Assembly: GCA_024638815.1 (NCBI GenBank)
Contig: JAHEJM010000001.1
Span: forward strand, 1-55,277
Direction: 5' to 3'
Length of the DNA stretch: 55,277 bases
Source of the DNA: Acidimicrobiales bacterium
Lineage (GTDB): Bacteria; Actinomycetota; Acidimicrobiia; Acidimicrobiales; SZUA-35
Shown: one piece after another, positions 8,198 to 16,885 of the stretch
How positions within the stretch are numbered: position 1 is the first letter of the stretch
Layout of the letters: every line of letters starts with the position of its first letter
Made by a program: the position numbers and the translations under genes
Notes under the pieces: model-generated
What the model saw: only the letters and a program-made list of their open reading frames with translations
What the model was told of the DNA's origin: nothing
Databases searched by the model: none

Positions 8198-8629
8198 TTG
8201 ACCGAGGCGTTCCACCACCCCGACCCGGACCAGGGGCTGGCTAACGCCCGCCGGCTCGCATCCGAGCTGGACAAGGCGTCCCCGGACGCGGCGGGTTCGA
8301 TCCGTGAGGGTCCGCCCGAGATGTTCACCATCCGCCGTCTTGGGATGACCGGCACGTTGGCTATGACGCTGCGGTCGACCAACCCGGTCGAGTTGATGAT
8401 CTCGATCGCCCGAAGCACAACCGGGAAGGTGAAACGATGGCGGGACGGGGAAATGCGTCGCCGGTGGTGCGCCGCCGGCATACTCGAAGCGGAGAAATCG
8501 TTCCGTTGGTTCCGGGCCTACCGGCAGATGCCGGCGTTGGTGAAACAGCTCCGAGCCCACGCCACCAAGATCAGCAAAGACGACCTCGGAACTGTCACCC
8601 TGCATGCTCATACTGGTATTGCTGCATGA
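8198..8629 (+). pseudogene. IS256 (Mutator)-family transposase, C-terminal remnant
   Basis: The last 144 or so codons of a Mutator-type transposase. It shows the family pattern SIREGPPEMFTIRRLGM, TLRSTNPVE, KVKRWRDGEMRRRW and AAGILEAEKSFRWFRAYRQM; the Glu in ILEAEK corresponds to the third residue of the DDE triad. The first two catalytic Asp residues and the whole N-terminus are missing. The frame is still open for a few dozen bases upstream (motif PNGPGVRRRL) but has no start signal. It is a decayed insertion, separate from the ISL3 element at the left end. Confidence 0.8.
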
Positions 8630-8813
8630 CATCCAGGTCCACCAACCGCATCAACATCGACAACCAACGGACATGGTCTCGAGGGGTTCGGGTTCAGGTT
8701 TGAGGGTTGGCTATCAGCCGGTCACACCCCACACATGACGACGGTTCCGGCCCGGTAGACGCCCACGCCTCATCGAAGCGAGAATCGATAGATCCATCGC
8801 TAAATAATACATA

Positions 8814-8849
8814 GATAGCCTTGTCTATCGAACATGCGTTTGCTACAAT
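8814..8849 (+). promoter_or_regulatory. Sigma-70-type promoter of the DUF222-HNH gene with an embedded inverted repeat
   Basis: -35 TTGTCT (8821-8826), 17-nt spacer and -10 TACAAT (8844-8849), followed by six bases and the ATG at 8856, so transcription should begin at or beside the A of the start codon. GATAG (8814-8818) and CTATC (8825-8829) form an inverted repeat over the -35 and could be an operator. The segment is A+T-rich (AAATAATACATAGATAG) in an otherwise G+C-rich region. Confidence 0.6.
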
Positions 8850-8855
8850 GAGGGT

Positions 8856-10121
8856 ATGACCGACGGCGGGTTGCCACCACAACCACACAGCGCCAACCTG
8901 ACGCTGATAGAGACCGCTCTCGATGCGGTGCTGGCAACCGAACCCGCCTGCCTTTCTGTGGCCGAACTGCTGGACCGAGCCTGCCGACTACAACGTGTGT
9001 CTGCCCGGATCGACGCGGCACGGGCCGCCACCCTGGCTGCAGCGGACTCCGCCTCCGAAGCGCCGGGCGTGCTACGCGAGCTCGGGTTCCGAACCGCCTC
9101 CCAGGTCGTTGCCGCCGAGACTGGGGCGCCGGCGCGGGAGATCCACTCCACCGCCCGCACCGGGCAATGGCTCGACCAGTTCCCGGTCTTCGCCCAAGCC
9201 GCGGCCGAGGGCGTGTTGACCCTCCGGCATCTGCGGGAGTTGAAGAGCTTGGACAAACCCGACCGGCGAGTCGCCCTCGTCGCCTCACAGCATGAGTTGG
9301 TGGCTGCTGCCAGGGATCATGACTTTGTGGAGTTCACCAACCGGGTCACCGTCTGGTTGATCAACCACACCACCAGCGACGAGGTGACCGAACAAGTCAA
9401 CGAGACCTCATGTACCTGGAACACCAACACCGACGGCTCCATTGATGGCCGGTTCCACCTCGACCCGCTGTCAGCAGTGGCGGTCGGCACCGCGCTCGGT
9501 GATGAGATGCAGCGCCTGTTCCGCCAACAATCCGAAGGCGACAGCAAAGCCGACTCCCCCAACCGGCGCAGGGGTCAAGCCCTCGTGGGCCTGGTTGTGG
9601 GTGGGGCTGAAGCCCCGGGGTCGGCCACCACCACCCCACTGGTCAACCTGGTCATCGGCCAGAAGATCTTGGAGAACCTCCTGGAGCGGTTCGTCGACTC
9701 CGATACCCCGCTCGTAGCGATCGATCGGGATGATCCCGATTACCGGTGTGAACGCATCGATGGGACGCCGATCCACCCCGACGAGTTTGCCGACGGCAAA
9801 CTCGAGGTGGACGTGCGAAGCACGACCACACTCTGGCAGTTTGTGGCCACCGCGGTGTCCGAGTTCGAACGGATCGTGCTCGATGAGAAGTCCAGGGTGA
9901 TCGACATGTCGGTCAAAGCCCGAGGGTTCCCACCGTGGATGAAACGGGCGTTGCTGATCGAAGCCAGAGCCAGATGCCGAATCCGGGGCTGTGATGCGCT
10001 GTATCACTGGCTTCAAGTTGATCATGTTGAACCCCATTCGAAGGGTGGGCCAACCTCGCTTGCCAACGGTCAGATTCTCTGTGATCCGGACAACAAGTGG
10101 AAGCGCGATCTCGTCGCCTGA
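8856..10121 (+). CDS. DUF222 / HNH endonuclease protein (13E12 repeat family)
   Basis: A 421-residue protein with the standard actinobacterial arrangement: helical DUF222 region (about residues 30-300, including LDRACRLQRVSARIDAARA and LRELGFRTASQVVA) and a C-terminal HNH nuclease motif RCRIRGCDALYHW, QVDHVEPHSKGGPTSLANG, ILCDPDNKWK. The HNH residues (DH...N...N/K) look intact. Family knowledge: these genes are multicopy, vary between strains and are often treated as mobile-element-associated, but their DNA target is unknown. Start ATG 8856 is set by the promoter just upstream; there is only AGGG as a weak Shine-Dalgarno. It lies directly beside an IS remnant, consistent with an accessory locus. 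Confidence 0.85.
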   Translation: MTDGGLPPQPHSANLTLIETALDAVLATEPACLSVAELLDRACRLQRVSARIDAARAATLAAADSASEAPGVLRELGFRTASQVVAAETGAPAREIHSTARTGQWLDQFPVFAQAAAEGVLTLRHLRELKSLDKPDRRVALVASQHELVAAARDHDFVEFTNRVTVWLINHTTSDEVTEQVNETSCTWNTNTDGSIDGRFHLDPLSAVAVGTALGDEMQRLFRQQSEGDSKADSPNRRRGQALVGLVVGGAEAPGSATTTPLVNLVIGQKILENLLERFVDSDTPLVAIDRDDPDYRCERIDGTPIHPDEFADGKLEVDVRSTTTLWQFVATAVSEFERIVLDEKSRVIDMSVKARGFPPWMKRALLIEARARCRIRGCDALYHWLQVDHVEPHSKGGPTSLANGQILCDPDNKWKRDLVA

Positions 10122-10158
10122 ACAAGGCGACAGCGAGCAATCCGCTCCGCACCTGAAC

Positions 10159-10176
10159 CTTGAAAACTGAATAGAC
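10159..10176 (+). promoter_or_regulatory. BoxA-like antitermination motif downstream of the DUF222-HNH gene
   Basis: CTTGAAAACTGAATAGAC resembles the conserved leader element of actinobacterial rRNA operons (TTTGAGAACTCAATAG). No rRNA is nearby. It is followed immediately by the palindrome CCCAGGCCTGGG (10176-10187). Resemblance only; it could be chance. Confidence 0.25.
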
Positions 10177-10337
10177 CCAGGCCTGGGCCGGGCCCCGGGA
10201 ACGGCATGATCCTAGGCCTGGACGACCCTCGCTGACCACACCCTCCATGTCGCGACTGACCCGAAATCCGAACCAGCCGACCACCAAACCCTTGGAACCA
10301 ATCACCTGGGCCCGGCAAGAACCCTGGCGGTCGGTCG

Positions 10338-11849
10338 TCAACGGCGATCGGGGCCGACGGCGGCCTCGGCCTCCGGGCCCCATACCCGGTCCACCGGCTC
10401 GTGGTCGTCGCTCGCCGGCGCACTGCGACCCGTTGATTGGTCTTGGGACCCGATGGCCAGGGCCAGAACCAGGCCGACGGCAGCCACGGCCAAACCGGTC
10501 CCGAAGGTCACGGCGAAACGGCTGGGCGAGGCGTTGTCGCCGGCCAGGACGTTCATCGATTGGATCCCGGTCACGATTCCGATGAACATGACCTGCTGGC
10601 TCATGCCGTTGGCGATGCCCATGTCCTCAGGATCGACATTGTCGACCACCATGGCCAGCACCGAGGGCTGGCCGATACCGGCCGACGCCCCCGACAGCAC
10701 CAGCCCGACAAGAATCAGGGCGATGCCGAGGCCTGACGACAGCAGGCTGGCCCAGGTGAAGGCGGCCATGGCCACAACCATGGCCAGACCGCCGAACACG
10801 ATCGGCGGCTTCTGACCGACGCGACCCGGCAGGTACCCGCCCAAGGGTGAGGTGGCGCTGAACGTCGCCGGTCGGGGGGCCAGCAGAAGTGCCGTCGCCC
10901 CCAGCGACCACTCGTACTGATCGGTGAGCAGGGCGGGAGCGACCACGAAGCCGCCCATGTAGGCGAATTGGACCATGGCGGACGAGACCATGGGCAGGGT
11001 GAAGTTCCGGCGGGCGAAATAGTCGAGCTGCAGCATGGGGGCCGGCGCCGATCGCTCGATGCGCACGAAGCCGATCAGGGCCACTGCGGCCACAACCGCC
11101 AAGAGCCAGAACAGCCAGTCGACAAGGGCGGCCCCGGGGCCGATGTCTCGGAGGTTGGTTGTGATCCTGGTGATGGCCAGCAGGGCGGCCAGGACGCCCA
11201 GGGCCAGGATGAGACCCCCGGCGTAGTCGATGGCCACAACCGATCGGACCGGGGTGGGACGAAGAATGCGGACCGAGGCAACAAAGGCCACGGCGGTGAT
11301 GACGGCGAACACCACGAACAGATTGCGCCACCCGATGATGTCGATGAGCGGCCCACCGGCCACCAACCCGATGGTCGGGGCTCCGGTCATGGCGAACTGG
11401 AACCAGCCCACTGCGGTGGCCCTCCGAGCCGGGCCGTAGGCGTGCATCATCAGCGACAGGGCGTTGGGCACCACCATGGCCCCCGACAGCCCGAACAGGG
11501 CTCGGAAACCGATGAGGGATGCCGCATCCCATGCCAGGGCGCAGGCCAGGGTGGTCACGGCGCACCCGGCAAGGCCGATGAGGAAGACCCGGCGGTGGCC
11601 CCGGACATCGCCCACCTTCCCGGCCAGAGGTGTGGCCACCGCCATGGCCAGCATCAGGCCGGTGATGGCCCAGGTCATGGTGGCCCTGGTGGAGTCGAGG
11701 TCCTCGGCCATACGCCCGAGGGCGATGGTGACGATGGTCATCAACGATCCGAAGGCCATGACCGAAGCCATCACCAGTAGCAGCAGGATCAGCCGGTAAC
11801 GCCCGTCTTGGGCCTTCTCGGTCGGGGTGTGGTCGGGGGGCGATGTCAC
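10338..11849 (-). CDS. MFS transporter, DHA2 (14-helix drug:H+ antiporter) type
   Basis: A 503-residue integral membrane protein with about 14 helices. Motif A follows helix 2 as GKVGDVRGHRRVF, and helix 5 carries an antiporter motif C-like run GAPTIGLVAGGPLID followed by IGWRNLF, typical of the DHA2/EmrB-QacA family that exports drugs or lipophilic compounds in exchange for protons. Start: GTG 11849-11847 (TSPPDHTPTEKAQ). The same frame is open to 12161, but that extension would overlap the next gene and is Gly/Arg-rich junk. It lies 50 bp downstream of the FHA-protein gene on the same strand, so the two probably form an operon. Confidence 0.82.
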   Translation of the reverse strand: MTSPPDHTPTEKAQDGRYRLILLLLVMASVMAFGSLMTIVTIALGRMAEDLDSTRATMTWAITGLMLAMAVATPLAGKVGDVRGHRRVFLIGLAGCAVTTLACALAWDAASLIGFRALFGLSGAMVVPNALSLMMHAYGPARRATAVGWFQFAMTGAPTIGLVAGGPLIDIIGWRNLFVVFAVITAVAFVASVRILRPTPVRSVVAIDYAGGLILALGVLAALLAITRITTNLRDIGPGAALVDWLFWLLAVVAAVALIGFVRIERSAPAPMLQLDYFARRNFTLPMVSSAMVQFAYMGGFVVAPALLTDQYEWSLGATALLLAPRPATFSATSPLGGYLPGRVGQKPPIVFGGLAMVVAMAAFTWASLLSSGLGIALILVGLVLSGASAGIGQPSVLAMVVDNVDPEDMGIANGMSQQVMFIGIVTGIQSMNVLAGDNASPSRFAVTFGTGLAVAAVGLVLALAIGSQDQSTGRSAPASDDHEPVDRVWGPEAEAAVGPDRR

Positions 11850-11899
11850 GGATTCGGGCCACGGTCGATGCCGAGTGGATTCGCCCCGATCCCGAATGA

Positions 11900-12670
11900 T
11901 CAGAACGGGGTGGGGGCGAGAAGATCGATGTGCTCGGACCGAACAATACCTTCGTGGACCGCCATGTTCATCATCGCATGGTGGGTGAGTTCGCCCCGAA
12001 CCCCGAAGCCGAGTCGGTTTCGGGCATCGTCCAACGCCGCCTCCACCTCCTCCACGCTCATGTCCAGTCGCTGCGCCAAGTCCGATTCCGAGCGAACCTC
12101 GACCGAACCGCTCGGGGAGCGAAGTCGAGGCTCGCACAACGCAATGAGGGCGCGGAACCACGGCAGTGGCCGGCCTCGGCGATCGACCAGATCGGCCTCG
12201 GCCAGGACCTGATTGTGCCGATGGAAGTCGTTGAGGGAGGTGGCCGGTCGGTAGGCGTAACCCGGCTCGTGGGGTGATTCGATGGACAGCACGTAGCGCC
12301 GACCGGCAGGTATCACGATGAGAGCCGTCCGATAGGGCACGGTGAACGGGCCGCTACCGGCCGGGATCTCGATGACATCGGTGCTCTCGGTGTCGTAGAC
12401 GACGAACCCGACGTAGGAACCGGTGCTGGTTGCCTCCCAATGGTCCCGGTAGTTGCTGATGAACCCGTGGGTTCGGCTCAGGGTGGGGTCGTCGGCTCCG
12501 AGTTGGCCGGGTCCGGGGTTTCGTCCAAAGTCGAATGTCTCCCCGGGGGCAAGCAGATGGACGCGACGATCTGCCTCGGGGTCGTGAGCCAAACCTCCGA
12601 AGACAATGCGAAGCGGTTCGATGTGCGGCTGGACAATCGGGGGACAGCCGTTGGGGCCTGCCTCCATCAT
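11900..12670 (-). CDS. FHA-domain-like protein with C-terminal helical domain
   Basis: A 256-residue cytoplasmic protein. Residues about 20-130 look like a forkhead-associated phosphothreonine-binding fold (FDFGRNPGPGQL, DPTLSRTHGFIS, then SYVGFVVYD and FTVPYRTALIVIPAGRRYVLSI), with the Gly-Arg, Ser-Arg and His elements of the FHA core. The second half has a conserved charged region and a helix-turn-helix-like segment (DLAQRLDMSVEEVEAALDDARNRLG), suggesting a regulator that reads Ser/Thr phosphorylation. Start: ATG 12670; a -10 box TACTAT sits five bases upstream. The frame extends to 13165, but that part lies under the divergent transpeptidase gene. It is the first gene of a probable operon with the MFS exporter. 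Confidence 0.65.
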   Translation of the reverse strand: MMEAGPNGCPPIVQPHIEPLRIVFGGLAHDPEADRRVHLLAPGETFDFGRNPGPGQLGADDPTLSRTHGFISNYRDHWEATSTGSYVGFVVYDTESTDVIEIPAGSGPFTVPYRTALIVIPAGRRYVLSIESPHEPGYAYRPATSLNDFHRHNQVLAEADLVDRRGRPLPWFRALIALCEPRLRSPSGSVEVRSESDLAQRLDMSVEEVEAALDDARNRLGFGVRGELTHHAMMNMAVHEGIVRSEHIDLLAPTPF

Positions 12671-12675
12671 TGTCG

Positions 12676-12703
12676 ATAGTAACCGATGCAACCTCGGTGT
12701 GAA
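12676..12703 (-). promoter_or_regulatory. Promoter of the FHA-protein gene
   Basis: On the minus strand: -35 TTCACA (12703-12698), 16-nt spacer, -10 TACTAT (12681-12676), then five bases to ATG 12670, predicting a leaderless transcript. The divergent transpeptidase gene starts about 100 bp away. Confidence 0.55.
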
Positions 12704-12800
12704 GCTATTGTCGGGCATTGAATCGCACGTCGATCGACTGGTATCAAATCCGTGATCGTGGGACCATTGGGGGCCAGGAGAGGGACAACTGGGAGAGACA

Positions 12801-13982
12801 GTGTTGCCAGTAGCACCGACGAGACCAGGCCGACGTCGACGACTCATGGCCGCCTTCATCGTGGCCCTTGCCCTGGCCTCGTGCGGCACCGACGGGCAGG
12901 CGGCCGACGATGAGGCCCCGACGAGCGAAATCGCCGAGCCGGCGGCCCCGCTCGATGGAACCGAGACCACGACCGACGAGCTGACCTCATCCGAGACTGC
13001 GGCCACGACCGCCGACACCGCGGCCACCACCACCGCCGACACCGCCGACAGTGAGATGTCCGACGCAACGTCCGAGGACGACGCCGTCGACGGGGAGGTG
13101 TCCGAGGGAGACCGCGTCGGGGCCGACGCCGATGAAGGCGAGACCGTGTGGCTGGCGACGGCCAAGCGCGGTGACTCCGGTGACGATGTGGCGGCGCTTC
13201 AGGAGCGATTGAACGCCCTCGGCATGGGGGCGGGGCCGGTCGATGGCGACTATGGTCGCCGCACGGAGCGGGCGGTTCGGGCCTTTCAGCGGCTGGTTCG
13301 GCTCACGCCGACCGGGGAGGCCGACCGCATCACCCTCAACCACCTGGCCGACTTTCGCTACGACGGCCCGATCATGACCGCCGATTCCGACTCCGCCACC
13401 GTATTGGCCGTGCAGCAGCGACTGGCAGACGGCCCGTTCGATCCCGGTACGCCGGACGGCGAATACGGGCCGGCAACAAGCCAAGCCGTCTGGGCCCTGG
13501 AGAAGCTGGCCGGCATCCCCGTCGACGGTGAGTGGGGTCCGCTGGACGAAGGGGCGTGGCAGCAATTGGAGGAGAACAAGATCGGGCGTCCGGCCGAATC
13601 GAACGATACCCGGTGGGTCGAGATCGACCTGTCCGAGCAGCTGGTCAAGGTCTACGATCCCGGCGACCCGACCCCGGTCCTGGTCACCCATGCATCCTCC
13701 GGCAGTGGTATCCCGTGGTCCAACGAGGAGCACAGTGGCAGCTCCATAACCCCGACCGGGGATTTCCACATCCAGCGTCGGATCGACGGCTGGCGAGAAT
13801 CAAGCCTCGACATCGGCCGCCTCTACAACCCGCTGTACTTCGTGGGGGGTATCGCTCTCCACGGATCGTTGTCGGTGCCCCTGTATCCGGCCAGTCACGG
13901 ATGCGTTCGCCTGCCCATGCATGTGGCCGAGTATCTGCCCGACGAACTCCCGAACGGCACCCCGGTCCACGTCATGGCCTGA
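12801..13982 (+). CDS. L,D-transpeptidase lipoprotein with two peptidoglycan-binding domains
   Basis: A 393-residue exported enzyme. Residues 1-29 are an RRRR-containing lipoprotein signal with lipobox LALASC. A Thr/Ala/Asp-rich linker (about 30-105) precedes two PG_binding_1 domains (about 118-175, GDSGDDVAALQERLNALGMGAG; and about 192-250, with DGEYGPATSQAVWALEKLAG). The C-terminal YkuD domain ends in the catalytic SHGCVRLP motif (His366, Cys368, Arg370). Family role: 3-3 cross-linking of peptidoglycan stem peptides at the outer face of the membrane. Start GTG 12801 has GGGAGAG about five bases upstream. It is divergent from the FHA-protein gene. Confidence 0.9.
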   Translation: MLPVAPTRPGRRRRLMAAFIVALALASCGTDGQAADDEAPTSEIAEPAAPLDGTETTTDELTSSETAATTADTAATTTADTADSEMSDATSEDDAVDGEVSEGDRVGADADEGETVWLATAKRGDSGDDVAALQERLNALGMGAGPVDGDYGRRTERAVRAFQRLVRLTPTGEADRITLNHLADFRYDGPIMTADSDSATVLAVQQRLADGPFDPGTPDGEYGPATSQAVWALEKLAGIPVDGEWGPLDEGAWQQLEENKIGRPAESNDTRWVEIDLSEQLVKVYDPGDPTPVLVTHASSGSGIPWSNEEHSGSSITPTGDFHIQRRIDGWRESSLDIGRLYNPLYFVGGIALHGSLSVPLYPASHGCVRLPMHVAEYLPDELPNGTPVHVMA

Positions 13983-14041
13983 GCGGGCACGACCGGGTCC
14001 GGCCCGGCAGGGTTGGCGGCCTGCCGGTGTAGAGTCGGGTG

Positions 14042-14980
14042 ATGGCCAGGGGACCAGCCATGATCGACTTCGAGCAATGCCTGGCAGTGCTCGACTACGG
14101 CCGGTTGGTGGAACACCTGCGGGTGCAGCACACCCAACCTCCGGCAGCCATGACCGACGCCTACCTCAGCCCGGGTGATGATCGCGGCCTGCTGATCCGG
14201 CCGGCCTGGGCCCCCGGTCACGCCCTGGGAGCCAAGCTGGCCACCATCATGCCCGGAAACGTCGACGTGCCTGCCGTCCACGCCCTCTATGTGCTGTTCG
14301 ACGAGCACGACGGCACACCGGCGGCGGTGCTGGACGGGTTGGCCCTGACCTGGTTCAAGACGGCGTGCGACTCGGCCCTCGGCTCGTCCCTGTTGGCCCG
14401 AACCGATGTGCGGTCCATGGTCATGGTCGGCGCCGGTGCCATGGCTCCTCATCTCATCTCGGCCCACCTGGCCGTTCGTCCCTCGATCGAACACGTGGCG
14501 ATCTGGAACCGCACCCCGAGCCGGGCCGACGAGCTGGCCCGGCGTCTCGACCACGAGTTGGACGCGGTCTCGGTGGTGGCGGTCGACGACCTGGCCGCAG
14601 CCGTGGCCGCCGCCGACCTGGTCAGCTCGGCCACCATGTCACCCGAGCCGATCATCTTCGGTCGCTGGCTGGCCGAAGGCAGCCACCTTGATCTGGTCGG
14701 TGCCTATCTTCCCGCCATGCGGGAGGCCGACGACGAGGCCCTGACCCGAAGCCGTCTCTTCGTCGATCATCGGGCCACCACCGAGGGCGATATCGGCGAG
14801 CTGTCCATCCCCCTGGCCCGGGGCGTCATCAAGCAGGCCGACATCATCGGCAACCTGTACCAGCTGTGTATCGGGTCGGTGGGCGGCCGCAACTCGTCAT
14901 CCGATATCACCTTGTTCAAGAACGGGGGCGGCGGTCACCTCGATCTGATGGTGGCCCAGTTCATCCTCGAGCGGATCTGA
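14042..14980 (+). CDS. Ornithine cyclodeaminase / mu-crystallin family protein
   Basis: A 312-residue cytoplasmic NAD(P)-binding protein of normal family length. The dinucleotide-binding motif is VGAGAMAPHL (about residue 128 on), after a catalytic-domain segment containing AKLATIMPGN and DGLALTWFKTACDSAL. Members reduce or deaminate amino acids (ornithine cyclodeaminase, alanine dehydrogenase, pyrroline-2-carboxylate reductase); the substrate here cannot be assigned. Start: ATG 14042 is preferred over GTG 14039 because a -10 box TAGAGT (14030-14035) lies six bases before it, suggesting a leaderless mRNA. Monocistronic. Confidence 0.8.
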   Translation: MARGPAMIDFEQCLAVLDYGRLVEHLRVQHTQPPAAMTDAYLSPGDDRGLLIRPAWAPGHALGAKLATIMPGNVDVPAVHALYVLFDEHDGTPAAVLDGLALTWFKTACDSALGSSLLARTDVRSMVMVGAGAMAPHLISAHLAVRPSIEHVAIWNRTPSRADELARRLDHELDAVSVVAVDDLAAAVAAADLVSSATMSPEPIIFGRWLAEGSHLDLVGAYLPAMREADDEALTRSRLFVDHRATTEGDIGELSIPLARGVIKQADIIGNLYQLCIGSVGGRNSSSDITLFKNGGGGHLDLMVAQFILERI

Positions 14981-15059
14981 TCACCATCGTCGCTGGCCGG
15001 TGTGAAGCCGACGTCGTCGAATTCGTCACTCCCTTGTGAGCCGACGACGTCGGAGCGGA

Positions 15060-15557
15060 TCATGGGCAGGTCGCATCGAGCCTGTCCTGCACCGCTCGGG
15101 CGGCGGTGACCACGCTGTTCACCGAGTTGCCGACGGCGCTCGCGCCTTCAGCCGTGACCTCGTCGCCAAGCGCATCGAGATCGGCCTCGAGCTGGTCAAC
15201 GGCGGCTTCCAGTGCAGCTATCTCGTCAGCGGCAACATCGCTGCCGCTGCTGCGCAGATCCTCCAGATCAGACGTGATCGCATCGAACTGAGCATCGAGC
15301 GCGTTGGTTCCTTCGGCTGCGATGTCGATGTCACCCAACCCATCGACGTTGCTCCCCAGGCTGTCACCGGCGGCACAAAAGGCTTCCTCGGACGAAGCTT
15401 CCTCCTCGTCGTCCCCGCAACCGGCGACGAGACCCATCGTCAGTACTGCAGCGACAACAGCCACGATCAAGCGAATCCAGTGAGGCCGGCGGCGTGGCCC
15501 GGCCGGTGTCACGCCCTGGGACTCCACAACTTGCTGGTGGTCATGGTTCTGGTTCAT
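15060..15557 (-). CDS. Small secreted lipoprotein with coiled-coil
   Basis: A 165-residue lipoprotein. A long signal peptide (RRRPHWIRLIVAVVAAVL) ends in the lipobox LVAGC, followed by an acidic stretch and then heptad-like Ala/Leu/Asp helices (AALEAAVDQLEADLDALGDEV) with two further Cys, one near the mature N-terminus (EEAFCAAGDS) and one at the end (LDATCP), which could form a disulfide. The fold resembles small helical actinobacterial lipoproteins of unknown role. Start: ATG 15557, with GAAGGA nine bases upstream; the frame extends 53 codons further without a start signal. Its neighbours give no clue to function. Confidence 0.7.
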   Translation of the reverse strand: MNQNHDHQQVVESQGVTPAGPRRRPHWIRLIVAVVAAVLTMGLVAGCGDDEEEASSEEAFCAAGDSLGSNVDGLGDIDIAAEGTNALDAQFDAITSDLEDLRSSGSDVAADEIAALEAAVDQLEADLDALGDEVTAEGASAVGNSVNSVVTAARAVQDRLDATCP

Positions 15558-15863
15558 GATTCGACGTCCTTCGTGAAGATTCTCGATGGGTGGCTGACCA
15601 TTCGCTGCGAACAGACGATCATACGCTGGAATCGGCCGGATTCGGCCACCCTCGATGGCAAAACCCTGCTCGTAGGTCTCCCAAGAGCGGACCAGGCGAT
15701 GGTCCCGTCTGCTCACTGGTTAGGTCGTAACCGACCTCGCCGCCCCAGATCCGATCTCTTCCTGCCGCCTCCAGATCATGGACATGACCGACCAGCTTGT
15801 CGGGGTCGCCATCGAACGAGATCGTGGTCGAGAGTTTCGTGGCCGAGGGTAGCCTGAGCCTCC

Positions 15864-16751
15864 ATGGTGAGCACTGGCCGGGGTGTGCCCCGGGACTCCC
15901 GCTACGCCCGGGTCGCCGGTCTTTCCCGCCGGTCCTTCCTGACCGTGGTCGTCGGTGCCGCCACCGGACTGCTCGCCGCCTGCGCCCGCAGCGACGAGGA
16001 GGTCTTCGCCGATCTCGACTCGGATGGGCGACCCCCGGCCGGAACCGGTTCGTCGACCACCGGGACCAGCAATACGGGCCGGGGCCCGGGAACCCTGCGG
16101 GTCCAGGATCAGGACTCCGCCATCACCGGATCGGAGTCGGGGCCGACCACCCCGGCCGACGGGTCGACGAGTACCGGCGTCGATCAGACCACAACCGGTC
16201 AGTCGAGCGGTCAGACCACGGCACAGGAACCAACCCCGTCCACCACGACCGCTCCGGCCCACACGGCCGACAACGGCGCAGCGGCCGTCGCCCCCGGTCA
16301 GGATCTGGTTATCGCATTCACCTATCAACAGCTGCCGGGGGGCAAGAACGTCCCTCCCTACATCGCCGTCTGGATCGAGGACGCCGCCGGCAGTCTGGTC
16401 GAGACCGTGGCCCTGTGGTACCAACAGTTCGGTCGAGGGGAGCGGTGGCTGCCCGACCTCCGCCGGTGGTTCGGCGTCGATCAGCAACGAATCGCCGAGG
16501 GCGGGAGCGACGTCGTGGCCGCTGTGTCCGGACCGACCCGCCAGCCCGGGAGCTTTCAGGTGGCGTGGGCCGGTCGGGTCGGTGGGGGTGCAACGGCCCC
16601 GGCCGGCACCTATCACATCTGCATCGAATCGGCTCGTGAGCGCGGCCCGTACTCGCTTGTTCGACAATCGGTCGAGCTCAACGGCTCGTCTATCCAGATC
16701 GAGCTGGCATCGGACAACGAGCTGGTCGAGGCGTCGGTCAAGACGGAGTGA
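15864..16751 (+). CDS. Tat-exported DUF2271 lipoprotein
   Basis: A 295-residue protein. The N-terminus has a twin-arginine motif (LSRRSFLTV) followed by a hydrophobic stretch and lipobox LLAAC, so it should be folded before export and then lipid-anchored. Residues 45-145 are a Ser/Thr/Gly/Pro linker. The C-terminal domain matches DUF2271 (PYIAVWIEDAAGSLVETVAL, RWLPDLRRWF, AVSGPTRQPGSFQV, GTYHICIESARERGPYSLV). In other bacteria this domain sits beside iron- or FAD-dependent periplasmic proteins (FTR1/ApbE type); none is adjacent here. Start ATG 15864; a TAGCCT box lies eight bases upstream. Confidence 0.8.
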   Translation: MVSTGRGVPRDSRYARVAGLSRRSFLTVVVGAATGLLAACARSDEEVFADLDSDGRPPAGTGSSTTGTSNTGRGPGTLRVQDQDSAITGSESGPTTPADGSTSTGVDQTTTGQSSGQTTAQEPTPSTTTAPAHTADNGAAAVAPGQDLVIAFTYQQLPGGKNVPPYIAVWIEDAAGSLVETVALWYQQFGRGERWLPDLRRWFGVDQQRIAEGGSDVVAAVSGPTRQPGSFQVAWAGRVGGGATAPAGTYHICIESARERGPYSLVRQSVELNGSSIQIELASDNELVEASVKTE

Positions 16752-16793
16752 TCCGCCTTTCGGTGTGGGCCCGATCCGGCTCGAGGGCGAAGC

Positions 16794-16830
16794 TTTAAGC
16801 TTGAAGTAATTTGCCGGCTGGTCTACGGTG
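16794..16830 (+). promoter_or_regulatory. Promoter and candidate MarR operator of the anthranilate operon
   Basis: -35 TTGAAG (16802-16807), exactly 17 nt, then -10 TACGGT (16825-16830). The sequence CTTTAAGCTTGAAG (16794-16807) is a 14-bp palindrome with one mismatched pair and overlaps the -35. The operon it precedes encodes a MarR repressor, whose family binds short A+T-rich palindromes, so this is the obvious operator. The start codon at 16886 follows after a leader of about 50 nt with a GGAGGAGG ribosome binding site. Confidence 0.6.
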
Positions 16831-16885
16831 AGGATGGCCGGTACGTTGCCACCGGCGCCGACCGGGACGCTGGAGGAGGATTGTC

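Noticed and set aside
10176-10187. 12-bp palindrome CCCAGGCCTGGG as a terminator of the DUF222-HNH gene
   Set aside because: No loop and no T-run; it cannot fold into a proper terminator hairpin. Mentioned only as context for the BoxA-like motif.
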